Assembly (NCBI GenBank): GCA_900768705.1
Contig: CAAGEB010000144.1
Coordinates: forward strand, 1 to 19,514
From: Oscillospiraceae bacterium
Lineage (GTDB): Bacteria > Bacillota > Clostridia > Oscillospirales > Ruminococcaceae
Reading direction: 5' to 3'
Length of the DNA: 19,514 bases
A model generated the notes under the pieces. That model was not told the DNA's origin. It saw only the letters and a list, made by a program, of their open reading frames with translations, and made no database searches. The position numbers were made by a program, and so were the translations under genes. Below, piece after piece: positions 1-9,300 of the stretch. Position 1 is the first letter of the stretch. The number at the start of each line of letters is the position of its first letter.

Positions 1-45
1 TAGCTCCCGTCTAGCTTCTTCCTCCGGTGTCCTTTTTCTGCCCAT
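1..45 (-). CDS. N-terminus of an unidentified protein, cut by the window edge
   Basis: An ATG at 43-45 on the minus strand opens a frame that runs off the left edge. The visible residues are MGRKRTPEEEARREL, a very charged start. A strong ribosome binding site, GGAGG at 54-58, lies 8 bases upstream, and a sigma-A-like promoter lies further upstream at 73-101. The frame is too short to assign to a family. A basic, Glu/Arg-rich N-terminus would suit a small DNA-binding or regulatory protein, but that is a guess. The gene follows the MscS-type gene on the same strand yet seems to have its own promoter, so it need not belong to that transcript. Confidence 0.6.
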   Translation of the reverse strand, partial: MGRKRTPEEEARREL

Positions 46-72
46 TTTCTTTTCCTCCATTTGTTTTATTTT

Positions 73-101
73 ATTATACACTATTTATGGAGTTTACACA
101 A
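73..101 (-). promoter_or_regulatory. Sigma-A-like promoter of the left-edge gene
   Basis: On the minus strand a perfect TATAAT (73-78) follows a weak -35, TTGTGT (96-101), at 17 bp. It sits between the end of the MscS-type gene and the GGAGG site of the edge gene. The -35 matches the consensus at only three of six bases. Confidence 0.45.
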
Positions 102-143
102 GATTCGGGATGGTCTCGATGTTTTTGCCGCTGCTCCTTCTTT

Positions 144-935
144 TCAATGGGAAAAGGTGTGGATATCCAACTGATTATAGGGGATTTTTATCCCCGCTTC
201 CCCCAGTCTGTTCTGTATCACACGCATAGCGTCACGGTATCGCTCGGGCTTGTTCTCGGGCGGACAGAAAAACCGAAGCTTATATATCACCGCCGAGTCC
301 TCAAAGCTCTGCGTTCCCTTATATACACAGCTGTCTATTCCGTCTATCCTGCCAATTTCCTCGCATATCCCAAAAAGAACGGTATGCACCTTTTTTACAT
401 CCTCCTCATAGGAAAGAGGCAGATCAATATCCACCTGTGCGGATTTATTCATTTTAGTTATTTCGGTGATATTCCTATTACAGATTGTGGTGATATTCCG
501 GTCGTAAATACTCCGTATAGTGGTGGATTTAATTGTAAAGCTGATAACCTCGCCCTCAATATCACCATATTTTATCACATCTCCCACAGAATAAAAGTGG
601 TCGCTGATAATATGTACGCCCATGATTATATCCTTTAGTATATCCTGCAGAGCAAAGCCGACGATAGCGGACAGCAATCCCAGTCCGGCAACCACAGAAT
701 TTACATTCACGCCGTTCATTTGAAGTATAATCAGCACCGCTCCCAGTATTATCAAGGAACGGAAAACGCCGAACATAACCCTCACCAGCGTGGCTTTTTC
801 ACCTTTAGCCTTGCCGGCGGCGATATATTTCCTGTGACCTTGCCTGAGAGCAAACCACACAAGAAAAGCACCTACCACCACTGCGGCGCTTAGAAAAAAT
901 TCCGGCTTTGAAATATATTCCCAGACTTTATCCAT
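144..935 (-). CDS. Small-conductance mechanosensitive channel, MscS family
   Basis: 263 aa. It should form a homo-heptameric pore in the cytoplasmic membrane that opens under tension and releases solutes on osmotic downshock. Three hydrophobic segments are visible at about residues 11-31, 55-72 and 78-108. The third carries the Gly/Ala-rich pore helix pattern (GLGLLSAIVGFALQDIL) followed by GDVIKYGDIEGEV, the start of the MscS beta domain, and then an alpha/beta C-terminal domain. The length is close to that of E. coli MscS (286 aa). The start is an ATG with AAAGGAG 8 bases upstream. About 100 bp separate it from the acyltransferase gene upstream on the same strand, with no clear terminator between them, so read-through is possible. 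The family is sure; ion selectivity cannot be told. Confidence 0.9.
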   Translation of the reverse strand: MDKVWEYISKPEFFLSAAVVVGAFLVWFALRQGHRKYIAAGKAKGEKATLVRVMFGVFRSLIILGAVLIILQMNGVNVNSVVAGLGLLSAIVGFALQDILKDIIMGVHIISDHFYSVGDVIKYGDIEGEVISFTIKSTTIRSIYDRNITTICNRNITEITKMNKSAQVDIDLPLSYEEDVKKVHTVLFGICEEIGRIDGIDSCVYKGTQSFEDSAVIYKLRFFCPPENKPERYRDAMRVIQNRLGEAGIKIPYNQLDIHTFSH

Positions 936-1038
936 CGTATAAACTCCTTTGACAAGTATTTATTTCAACATTTCCCGGAGGTACGGTAATATCCGGCAGA
1001 AATGCTCGATAATTGATTTTTTCCTCTTTTTTGTAATA

Positions 1039-2067
1039 TCAGTTCGGGTCTTTCTTTTTTTTTCGCCCTTTTATCCTGTCCGAAATTCCGACAATAGCGG
1101 CAGAAACCGCCAACGAAACCACCACAGCACAGACAGGCAGAATGTAATCCTTGCAAAAAGCCGGCAGAGCCGCAGCTGTAAATAATTCGGAAATAACATT
1201 GCCTATGAGATAGTGATACAGATAAATATACAAGGTGTATTTTCTTCCGAGAGTATTGATAAAGCCAACACCCCCACAATTGCAGAATTTAAGGCAGCAT
1301 ATAAATATAAACAATGCCGCTGCAATTTTAAACGGCTGGGAAATATCAAGCGAAAATACTTTGACATTTACAAACAGGAACATCAACAGTGCGGAAATTG
1401 AAGCCATTGCAATTACAAATTTCCCGTCAAGCTTTTTAAAACTTTCCTCTTTGCTTCGGAGATAATTTCCCAGCAGCATTATCGGCAGACCGCCCACAAG
1501 GAAATTTCCGGAAAAATGCCAATCCAGCCAGCTGATGTTTGAAAATGAATTGGTGTAGGTTTCCATACCTATCCTGAGCAGCAGCAAAAACGGCAACGCA
1601 GCATAAAAGTATTTATTCCACCTCTTTTTTTCCATTATGTACAGGATAAGATAGCAATATAAAAGGGCAGGCATAAACCAGAGTGCGTCAGCGTTAATAA
1701 GGGTAAAGTCCCCGAGAACTATCATTCTTATATAGGTTATAGGATTTAAAAAATTAGTTATCCATTCTCCGAATGTTCCGTGAATCAACTGCTGAATAAC
1801 CGTAAAAACAAAATAAACCAAAACGGCAATAACAGTCAGTCTAAAGTTTCTCTTAACTCGGGCAAGCAGCCTGTCGGCACTGCTCCCGTCCGTTGAATAG
1901 GATTGATATCCGCTTATAAGGAAGAAGAATATCACTCCCATAACTCCGATGGAAGCAAGTATCTTACCCACCGCTCCCGGAAAAGGAAAATGAACCAGAA
2001 CAACACCTATCGCAAATATCCCCTTGAACAAATCCCATAGCTGATTTCTCTGAATAGTTTTTTCCAT
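1039..2067 (-). CDS. Acyltransferase-3 family membrane protein
   Basis: 342 aa, an integral membrane protein with about ten hydrophobic segments. The first helix shows the family pattern: Arg7, Asp12 and an almost invariant His26 in LWDLFKGIFAIGVVLVHF. Members of this family (PF01757, OafA/WecH type) move acetyl, succinyl or other acyl groups from the cytoplasm onto cell-envelope sugars or lipids. The substrate cannot be read from the sequence. The C-terminus is a basic tail (KGRKKKK). The start is an ATG preceded by GGGAG. It begins 19 bp after the oxidoreductase gene, so the two are almost certainly co-transcribed. There is no polysaccharide gene cluster around it, so the target is unclear; a stand-alone peptidoglycan or teichoic-acid acylation role is one option (inference). 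Confidence 0.85.
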   Translation of the reverse strand: MEKTIQRNQLWDLFKGIFAIGVVLVHFPFPGAVGKILASIGVMGVIFFFLISGYQSYSTDGSSADRLLARVKRNFRLTVIAVLVYFVFTVIQQLIHGTFGEWITNFLNPITYIRMIVLGDFTLINADALWFMPALLYCYLILYIMEKKRWNKYFYAALPFLLLLRIGMETYTNSFSNISWLDWHFSGNFLVGGLPIMLLGNYLRSKEESFKKLDGKFVIAMASISALLMFLFVNVKVFSLDISQPFKIAAALFIFICCLKFCNCGGVGFINTLGRKYTLYIYLYHYLIGNVISELFTAAALPAFCKDYILPVCAVVVSLAVSAAIVGISDRIKGRKKKKDPN

Positions 2068-2086
2068 TGTCTGTCTCCCTTAATTT

Positions 2087-2650
2087 TTATTTCTGTTTAT
2101 CGCTTAATCCATAATAATCCATACTTTCGGAAAGAATTTTTACAGGGTCGTTTCCGCAGATATCCAGCATCTCGGCTTTTAATAAAACGGCTTTTTCTAT
2201 GCCGAAATAATTCTCTGCCAGATCTTTTATATAATCAAAGCTGTATCTGCCGTCGTATTGTCCGCCGGCGGTTGTGACATAATACAGCTGCTTTGCCCTG
2301 CACAAGCCTTCGGGTCTGCCGCTGCTGTTATATCTTGTTACTATTCCGGTAACATATATGTTCTCTATATAAATTTTCAGACAGGCAGGAAAGGACAAAT
2401 CCCAGAAAGGTGCTGCAATAACAATAGTATCGGCGGCAGCAAACTGCTTTGCAAACTTAAAAATATTATCCGAAAAGTCATTCACTGAGATAAGCTCGGT
2501 GCGGTATTTTAGCCTTTCCTCGTTAAGCGGAAGAATATTCTCTTGTTGAGGATTGACCTCTTCATATTCACCCAGCTTATCCAGCAGCCTGCGGGCAAGC
2601 CTTTCGGTTCGGGAATCTTCTCTTGGACAACAATTTACGAATAATATCAT
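2087..2650 (-). CDS. Flavodoxin-fold NAD(P)H oxidoreductase (AzoR/NQO-like)
   Basis: 187 aa, cytoplasmic, with no membrane segment or signal. The N-terminal strand MILFVNCCPREDSRT resembles the phosphate-binding loop of FMN-binding flavodoxin-fold reductases. The segment APFWDLSFPACLKIYIENI (about 80-98), followed by a Gly, is the family signature around the flavin, and TTAGG (126-130) fits the second flavin loop. The family (PF02525) includes azoreductases, quinone reductases and NAD(P)H dehydrogenases, which pass two electrons from NAD(P)H through FMN to quinones or azo compounds. The true electron acceptor here is unknown. The start is an ATG with AGGAGG 5 bases upstream, a very strong site. 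It is first in a probable operon with the acyltransferase. Confidence 0.85.
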   Translation of the reverse strand: MILFVNCCPREDSRTERLARRLLDKLGEYEEVNPQQENILPLNEERLKYRTELISVNDFSDNIFKFAKQFAAADTIVIAAPFWDLSFPACLKIYIENIYVTGIVTRYNSSGRPEGLCRAKQLYYVTTAGGQYDGRYSFDYIKDLAENYFGIEKAVLLKAEMLDICGNDPVKILSESMDYYGLSDKQK

Positions 2651-2792
2651 TTTTTACCTCCTGATTTCTGTACTCATATCGTTTAAACAATCCGGGCTTT
2701 TTTATAGCCGACATATCGGTATATTTCCACATTTACAAACAACCGTAATCACAAAACGGACATTTCCCGGAAAAATGTCGCATTTACCCTTA

Positions 2793-2838
2793 GGCAACAC
2801 CGCACAAAGAACACCTTACGGCTTTGTACGGTATTGCC
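2793..2838 (-). repeat. 17-bp-stem imperfect palindrome, best folded as minus-strand RNA
   Basis: The arms are GGCAACACCGCACAAAG (2793-2809) and CTTTGTACGGTATTGCC (2822-2838), with a 12-base loop. The arms differ at two positions. As plus-strand RNA these are C-A mismatches; as minus-strand RNA both become G-U pairs, so the minus-strand stem is fully paired. A TTATTTTTT tract follows on the plus side. It could be a miniature mobile element, a structured RNA or an old terminator. Confidence 0.6.
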
Positions 2839-2940
2839 CTTATTTTTTCTGAAAAATCAAAATGTTCCGTATTTCGGGAATAACCGGGAGCTTTTCCGAC
2901 AAGGCGTGATAATTTACTATCAGTAAAAAACAGGCGGTTT

Positions 2941-3090
2941 ATATCCACACTTTCAACGGGGAAAACGGTTGAAATGCCGGTTAAAAATGTTGAAAAGTCA
3001 GTAATTATTCGTAGTTTTCAACAGCGAAGCTTATATTTCCCTATAATATGCGCTTCCGACTGTTGAAAAGTTTGTGGAGAATGTGGAAAA
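2941..3090. promoter_or_regulatory. Cluster of DnaA-box-like and TTTTCAACA motifs
   Basis: Three sites lie one base from the DnaA box TTATCCACA: ATATCCACA at 2941-2949, and TTCTCCACA and TTTTCCACA on the minus strand at 3073-3081 and 3082-3090, directly abutting. Between them the 9-mer TGTTGAAAA or its complement occurs at 2988-2996, 3015-3023 and 3061-3069. The first two form a perfect inverted pair; the first and third extend to an 11-base direct repeat, TGTTGAAAAGT. Shorter GTTGAAA copies lie at 2951-2957 and 2968-2974. This mix resembles the repeats around dnaA origins in Firmicutes, but no dnaA, dnaN or rpmH is present here. Confidence 0.4.
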
Positions 3091-3096
3091 GAAATC

Positions 3097-3120
3097 GGCT
3101 CCTTTTCGGCAAAAGGAACC
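3097..3120. repeat. Short hairpin, 10-bp stem with 4-base loop
   Basis: GGCTCCTTTT, loop CGGC, AAAAGGAACC. There is one C-A mismatch on the plus strand, which becomes a U-G pair on the minus strand. It lies just beyond the terminator of the phosphodiesterase operon. It is not followed by a clean T-run on either strand, so I do not call it a terminator. Confidence 0.4.
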
Positions 3121-3159
3121 GGTGCAAGGGCAAATTCGGTCTATTTTAAAAAGCTCCAA

Positions 3160-3193
3160 AAATCGGGGGAAAACAAGTGCTTTCCCCCGATTT
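3160..3193 (-). terminator. Intrinsic terminator of the phosphodiesterase operon
   Basis: A perfect 13-bp stem, AAATCGGGGGAAA with TTTCCCCCGATTT, and an 8-base loop. It lies 31 bases past the stop of the last operon gene. Read on the minus strand the stem ends in GATTTTTGG, giving a short U-run. The GGGGGAAA core resembles the dispersed palindrome at 12.3 and 19.3 kb. Confidence 0.8.
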
Positions 3194-3224
3194 GCAGATT
3201 CAGAACTGTGACCCACCTTAATCA

Positions 3225-6200
3225 CTAAGTCAATGCGGTGGATTGCTGCACAAGAAGCTTTTCAAATTCGTCTCTGGACATAGGTCTGTAATAGAAGAAG
3301 CCCTGAACAGTATCACAGCCAAGCCCTTTCAGGAAGTCAACCTGAGTCTGGGTTTCCACACCCTCCGAAACCGTTTCAAGATTAAGGCTTTTTGCCAGCG
3401 TCACCACGGAGGTTATAACCTTTTTGTTCTTATCGGTAAGCTCATTTTTCAGGAAGAAGCCGCCGTCAATTTTCAGAGTGTCAAAGGGCAGCATGGTGAT
3501 CAGATTGAGGGAGGAATAACCCGAACCGAAATCATCAACGGAAATACGGTAGCCCTTTTCCTTCAGCCATGTAACCATTTCAATAAGCGTTTCCATATTC
3601 TCTGTCAACAGACTTTCCGTTATTTCCAGCTCCACATATTCGTGAGGAACGCCGATTGAATCTATCAGGGAATTCAGCTTGCTGCAGAAATTTTCATCTG
3701 CCAGATGATGACGGCTCACATTCAGCGAAACCAGCGGCACATCAAGACCCTTTCTGAGCCACGAACGGATGTCCGCAACCGCATGGCGGTAAATGGCAAA
3801 ATCCATATTGGAGATAAATCCGTTTTCTTCAAAAATCGGAATGAACTTTCCGGGAGAAATGATTTCTCCGTCCGACTTTATCCAACGAACCAACGCCTCC
3901 GCACCCACAACCTTTCCGGTTCTGATGCTTACCTTCGGCTGATAGAAAACCTTGAATTCATCATTATCAAGAGCCTCAAACATGTGCTCTTCGATATATC
4001 TGCGTTCCTTGATTTTTTCCCGCAGAGCCTTATCATAAAACGCCAGACAATGATCCCGATAAAATGTCCTGTCGCTTACTGTTTTCTGTGCGGTAATTGC
4101 TCTGTCCAGCGCACCCATAACTCCCACATTTTCGTCGTTCATATCACAGGCGCCAACCAGCAGATATACCATAATCTGAAATCTTTCGTAAATCTGCTTC
4201 TGGATACTGTTCATCATCAGGAACATACGGGATTTCAGATCGTCAATATCGTCATTTTTCACCAAACATACAAATCTTGAACCCTCGGAACGTCCCAGAA
4301 GCTCACCGGAGACGATGCAGCGGCGAAGAATATCTGCAATTGCAATCAGAATGGAATTTCCGAACTCAAAGCCTTTCTTCTCGTTTATCATACGGAAATC
4401 GGCTACATTGATAACAACGGCAAAATTTCCGGCTTCCTCTCTTGACGCAGTGGTAAGGCGCAGTGCTTCGGCAGTGAATACATCAAAGGTCATTACGCCG
4501 GTAAGGGAATCTACCATCCGCACTTTTCCTAAACAGTCTGTAATATCCGCAGAGCTTATTACATATCGGACATCTCCTGTTTCACTGCTGCTCACAGAAG
4601 CAATAACATCCAGCCAACGCTGATCCCCATTGTCAAAATATGCCGACGAGGCGGACAAACGGCCGTCCTTCAGCTGCAATGCGGGACATATTTCGCAGGG
4701 CTCGGATCTTCCCCGCATTTTCTTATAGCAGATATCCCCCTTGCAGAGTCCGTAATGATCTGCGGCATTTGTTCCCACCGAATCAACCTCAAAGGTATCG
4801 GGATGGATTGTAAAGCATTCAATGCGATGATCGTTCACCGCAGAATTTCTCAAATATTCCAAGGAATTGAACTTGAATTTATCCAGATATGCGCTTCTCA
4901 TTCTGACAAGCGCATTTTCCAATGCGTCGATAACCTGAATATCCTCATTGCTCAGTTCAAAGGAGCTGTCAAAAATAATGGCAAAGGCTTCATCGACCTT
5001 GTCGTCATACCGTATTGCCCGAAGCTCCGCACAAACCGCATTGTCTGACAGTGTCAATCCGCGGATTTTCTCTCCGCCCGGATGCAGACGCAGTCTGTCC
5101 GAATCTCCGAAGGCTCTGCACAGATCCTCGTCGGAAAATGCATTAAAGAAGCCTTTGTTGTCGTTTTCACTGCCGTCAATAAGTCTGTAAACAGAATGGT
5201 GAATAAAGCTGCCGTCCTTGCTGCCCTCTCTGTCAAAGAAGTAAATCGCCCTTGCGCCAAGAAATTCACCCGTTGTTCTGATAGCGGACTGTATAAGAGG
5301 ATACCGTTCTCCCTCACTGCAAAATGCAGCGATAATCAGATTATATACCTTCGCCGCTCTGCCCGAAAGTGCGGGACAATTGATGTCATCAACAACTTCC
5401 GCTGCTTTAAGCTTACTCATTGACATAGTCATTGTGTAGTGCATATAGCAGCATCCGCCGCTTTTATAGGCTTCGTTCATAGCGGCAAGAGCTTCGCTGT
5501 AAACCTCGTCTAGCTTTCTGCCGTTTTTCATCATTGCGATACCCATGCTTATCGTACATGGCTCGCCTTCATACAGATAATCCCGTACCGAGTCAACAAT
5601 CCGTTTTGCAATATCGTTTATAGAACGAATTTCCGTAAATCCAAGGTACATCAGATACTCGCCGTCTCTGAGCCTTGTAAGGAGGCAATCACGCTCGCCA
5701 TTGCTTATGCTTTTCAGAATTCTTCCCACAGTTACCTGGAGATAATCGGAATAATCCTGACTGTCTCTGACGGCGTAATTACGGAAATTGTCAATACTTA
5801 TCGACAGCAGTGCCGCACTGTTGTAACGCTTCACTCCGGAACGCTTTTCCGTAACCCGATCCCTGAAAAGCTGAGGGGTGTAAAGTCCGGTCATCGGATC
5901 CAGTATTCCACCCACTTCGCCGGAAATTCCACCCTTTTCTTCGGTAACATCAAGCGTTCTGCCCTCTATTTTAACGGGCTTTCCGTTTTCATCATAAACT
6001 GCTCTGCCCTCGTAACGCTGCCAGACAATTTCGCAGTTATCGCTGATCATACGGATCTCGGCGAAAATTTCTTTATCGCCCCGCTCCAGACAATCACAAA
6101 AGCGGTTAAATGCGGGTAAATCATCCGTGCACACACTGCCCCATTTTATAATGGAATCACGGAAATTAACAATGGGTTCGAGATAGTTCTCATACCGACC

Positions 6201-6377
6201 GTTCAATTTTTTCAGCTGATAGCAGGTATCCGTTGCAATATCATATTCCCACAGTCCGAAATTGGAAAACTCGGAAGAAATCTTCAATCTGAGCTTTTCT
6301 GCCTCCAGCGCAGTCTCAAGCTTGCTTATCTCCTTTTTCGCTTTTTCCAGTTCCTCTAACAGTTTTTCATCGGACAT
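3225..6377 (-). CDS. Cytoplasmic c-di-GMP phosphodiesterase: PAS-GGDEF*-GAF-PAS(Cys)-GGDEF*-EAL
   Basis: About 1050 aa with no membrane segment. Order from the ATG: a coiled coil (about 5-35), a PAS domain (35-148), a first degenerate GGDEF domain (150-310), a GAF-like domain (330-495), a PAS-like domain with Cys550, Cys561 and Cys564 (CEIC), a second degenerate GGDEF domain (620-780) and an EAL domain (800-1045). The signature GGDEF is replaced by RLRDGEY (235-241) and RSEGSRF (696-702), so cyclase activity is unlikely. The EAL domain keeps its catalytic set: Glu827 in AEAL, Asn886, Glu918 and Glu921 in LEITES, Asp948-Asp949 in DDFGSGYSS, Lys969, Glu1005 and Gln1025. It should therefore hydrolyse c-di-GMP to pGpG under control of cytoplasmic signals. 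The ATG at 6377 is preferred over an in-frame TTG at 6383, because GGGCGGTGA sits about 10 bases before the ATG. It begins 17 bp after the upstream EAL gene. Confidence 0.88.
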   Translation of the reverse strand: MSDEKLLEELEKAKKEISKLETALEAEKLRLKISSEFSNFGLWEYDIATDTCYQLKKLNGRYENYLEPIVNFRDSIIKWGSVCTDDLPAFNRFCDCLERGDKEIFAEIRMISDNCEIVWQRYEGRAVYDENGKPVKIEGRTLDVTEEKGGISGEVGGILDPMTGLYTPQLFRDRVTEKRSGVKRYNSAALLSISIDNFRNYAVRDSQDYSDYLQVTVGRILKSISNGERDCLLTRLRDGEYLMYLGFTEIRSINDIAKRIVDSVRDYLYEGEPCTISMGIAMMKNGRKLDEVYSEALAAMNEAYKSGGCCYMHYTMTMSMSKLKAAEVVDDINCPALSGRAAKVYNLIIAAFCSEGERYPLIQSAIRTTGEFLGARAIYFFDREGSKDGSFIHHSVYRLIDGSENDNKGFFNAFSDEDLCRAFGDSDRLRLHPGGEKIRGLTLSDNAVCAELRAIRYDDKVDEAFAIIFDSSFELSNEDIQVIDALENALVRMRSAYLDKFKFNSLEYLRNSAVNDHRIECFTIHPDTFEVDSVGTNAADHYGLCKGDICYKKMRGRSEPCEICPALQLKDGRLSASSAYFDNGDQRWLDVIASVSSSETGDVRYVISSADITDCLGKVRMVDSLTGVMTFDVFTAEALRLTTASREEAGNFAVVINVADFRMINEKKGFEFGNSILIAIADILRRCIVSGELLGRSEGSRFVCLVKNDDIDDLKSRMFLMMNSIQKQIYERFQIMVYLLVGACDMNDENVGVMGALDRAITAQKTVSDRTFYRDHCLAFYDKALREKIKERRYIEEHMFEALDNDEFKVFYQPKVSIRTGKVVGAEALVRWIKSDGEIISPGKFIPIFEENGFISNMDFAIYRHAVADIRSWLRKGLDVPLVSLNVSRHHLADENFCSKLNSLIDSIGVPHEYVELEITESLLTENMETLIEMVTWLKEKGYRISVDDFGSGYSSLNLITMLPFDTLKIDGGFFLKNELTDKNKKVITSVVTLAKSLNLETVSEGVETQTQVDFLKGLGCDTVQGFFYYRPMSRDEFEKLLVQQSTALT

Positions 6378-6394
6378 TTGCAATTCACCGCCCT

Positions 6395-9300
6395 TTATGT
6401 CAATTCTCCCTGATCTTTGCCTGCGGCGTCGGCTTCTTCGGAAGCCTCGCCGTCCGGTATATCATTCTTGTTTTCTTTCTGAATTTCTTCACGCTCTGCC
6501 TGCCAGAGCTTTTCAAAATCCGCCATGGGCATAGGCTTTGCAAAATAATAGCCCTGAACCAGGTGACAGTCGATTTCCTGAAGGAATTCCACCTGTTCGA
6601 GAGTTTCCACGCCCTCGGAAATAACATCCATATCAAGATTTTTCGCCAGATCCACAACGGTTGAAATAACCGCTCTGCCCTTTTCGGAATTAACCGTACC
6701 ATTTAAGAACTCACGGTCAATCTTAACCACATCGGCAGGAATATCCTTCAGCATATTCAGCGACGAATATCCCGATCCAAAATCGTCAATGGAAATCTTG
6801 AATCCGATATCGTGAAGCTTCCGCATTATTTTCAGCATTCTGTCGGTATCCTCGGTGAAAACGCTTTCCGTAAGCTCCAACTCCAGATATTCGTAAGGAA
6901 TTTCATATTTGTCCACTATTTCCCGCAGACGCCAGATATAATCATCATTGTTAAGGTGCATACGGGACTGATTTACCGAAATAACTACGGGAGTAATTCC
7001 GTCGTCCAGCCAGCGGCGCATTGCTTTGCAGACCTCTTCCAGAATAAAGAAGTCCAGCTCCACAACAAAACCGTTTTTCTCCGCAACGGGGATAAACTGG
7101 TCGGGATAAACAAATCCGTAGTCCTTGCTGTTCCAGCGAATAAGCGCCTCCGCTCCTTCGATACGGCGTGACTTTGTACCGTACTTCGGCTGGATATAGC
7201 ACATAAACTCGTGGTTTTCCAATGCCTGAGGCATTACATTCTCAATATCCTTTTCCCGAAGAACGGCGTCGCGGATCTTTCCGTCATAAAAGGCAATGGA
7301 ATTGCCGTGAAGAGCCTTGACGGTTTTCTTGGCGATAATACAGCGGTCTATGGCGATATTGGTATCCACCACGCCGAATTTACCCTCGCACTGACCAAGT
7401 CTGCAAACTCCTGCGCTGAACACCACGGGATATTTTACATACAGCGCATTTCTGCGTTCAAACTCCGAGAAGATATTGTTAAGCCTGTTCAGAATATCAT
7501 TGTCGGGAGCGTTATGAAGCATAAGCGCAAAGTTATCGTTGGAAATGCGGGCGCACATTTCATCGCCGTCCATATTGTCGGACATGGTTCTGTAAACTCT
7601 GGACAGCATTTTGTTGCCCTCGTCATAGCCAAGCCTATCATTAATATACTTGAATTTATCGATATCAATAACAACCAGAGCCCACCTTTCCGGCGAACTC
7701 TTTTTCATCAGACGGGATGAATCAGAAACAAATTTTTCTCTCGTCCTGCCGCTTGTGATAATATCCACCTGAGCTCTTCGGCGGCTGCGGACAGAGGTAA
7801 TTATCATAAATCCTACCACAATAACCGCCAGAGCGGTAAGACCTGTGGAAATAAGGAGAACTATGTAGCTCTTATCGTCCTTTGCAGCCGTATCCGTATT
7901 CACGGTACTGTATGCGTCAAGTGCTATGCTGTTGCCGTTTACCACCGATATCGCCTTTTCGACAACGCCCATAAGTGCTTCTTTGCCTTCCTTCACCGCA
8001 AAGCAGTCGTTATGATAAACAGGGCATACCTTTAGGATTGACAAATCCTCATATCCGTGATTTTTCAGATACAAAAAGTCATAGACGCCCATAAATGCAA
8101 CGCTGGAATCGGAATTTCTCACCTGTTCCAGACACGCCGCCGCACTATCAAGGTGCTTTACACCGGAGGATTCGGAAATAAGCTCCATATACCTTTGCAA
8201 ATCTTCCCCGATGCAAAAGTACAACAGATCCGTACCTTCTTTTATCTCCGTATCTTCTTTACCCACAATAACCACTTGAGATCTGGTTACGGGTGAGGTA
8301 ATAAGATAATCCGGATGACCCACAATTCCGGAGGAAGAAATATCTCCGAACGCAACATCGGCCTTTCCGTCATCTACGGCTTTCAGACACTCGCTGATAG
8401 TATCGCAGGGAATAATTTTGATTTTCAGTCCCGTAATTTCAGAAATTCTGTCAAAAGCGTCACCGGCAGCTCCCTTTACGGAGTTACTTGTCGCATCATA
8501 GCTGTGCATTATGTCGGTTTCCAGATTAAAAGCTATGACAAGCTCGGATTTTGATTCCAGATATCTTCTCTCAAAATCGGTATATGCGTACTTCTGTGAG
8601 CCTTTGAAAGAAACATATTTTTCATACACATCGCCGAAAAAGTTGGGATATGTTACAGACAAATGCTCCAGACAAGTATTCAGATCGTTCAGAAGCTGTG
8701 ATTCGTTTGAACGAACGGCAAAATAGCAGATCTCACTGCCAAAGCTGTAAACAATTGTCTGATCGGGAAAAACATCAAAGCAGTTTTTGACAACAGCGTC
8801 AATTTCTCCAGACAGAAAGTCCGACTCCATTTCCTTTATATCGCTGTATGAAACGAAATCAGCTTCCTCGATTTCACTGCGGACAAATTTACCATCCTTG
8901 AAATATTCGGCTTCATCATCGGAAAGATATCCAATTTTCATCTTTCTGATGGCTTCGGTATCATTGAAGCAGGTGTCCCTTTTAGGACCGTTGTCATAGA
9001 CATAAACAGCGGAAAATTTCGTAAATATCGGAAAACTTGCAAGCTTAATCCGACTGTCGTCGGAAGTATTCGTTCCTGCGAAATACTCTGCCCCGTAAGC
9101 CTCCATTTCACTCTCGGTAACACAGGGAATTATATCGATTTCTCCCGCTGCCAGCATTCTGAAAAGCTCCCGGGGAGTGCCTTTTTTATATGTAAATTTG
9201 CTTCCTGAAAATTTTGAAAACTGCTCAAAAAAATCACAAGCATAGCCCGAAAATCCCGAACTTACCTCCGAAATACCAAAGCGGGAATTGACTCCCACAA

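Larger units (their letters stand above)
2651..3159. other. Non-coding region between the oxidoreductase and phosphodiesterase genes
   Basis: About 510 bases with no credible gene. From left to right it holds a small palindrome with halves CCGA and TCGG (2708-2719), a 7-bp-stem hairpin (2759-2779), the long hairpin at 2793-2838, the DnaA-box-like cluster at 2941-3090 and a short hairpin (3097-3120). A promoter for the oxidoreductase gene must lie in the first 150 bases; the best fit is TATAAA with a TGGAAA-like -35 at 17 bp, which is weak. A minus-strand frame of 64 codons spans 3031-3225 but lacks a good ribosome site and overlaps the terminator. Confidence 0.6.

Noticed and set aside
27..638. 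203-codon plus-strand frame at the left end
   Set aside because: Antisense to the MscS-type gene, which has a good ribosome site and a clear family match.
3031..3225. 64-codon minus-strand frame between the terminator region and the phosphodiesterase gene
   Set aside because: It runs through the terminator stem and the DnaA-box-like cluster and starts with no Shine-Dalgarno site, so it is unlikely to be translated.
6170..6200. tRNA-like GGTTCGA sequence
   Set aside because: It lies inside the phosphodiesterase coding region and has no matching cloverleaf arms.
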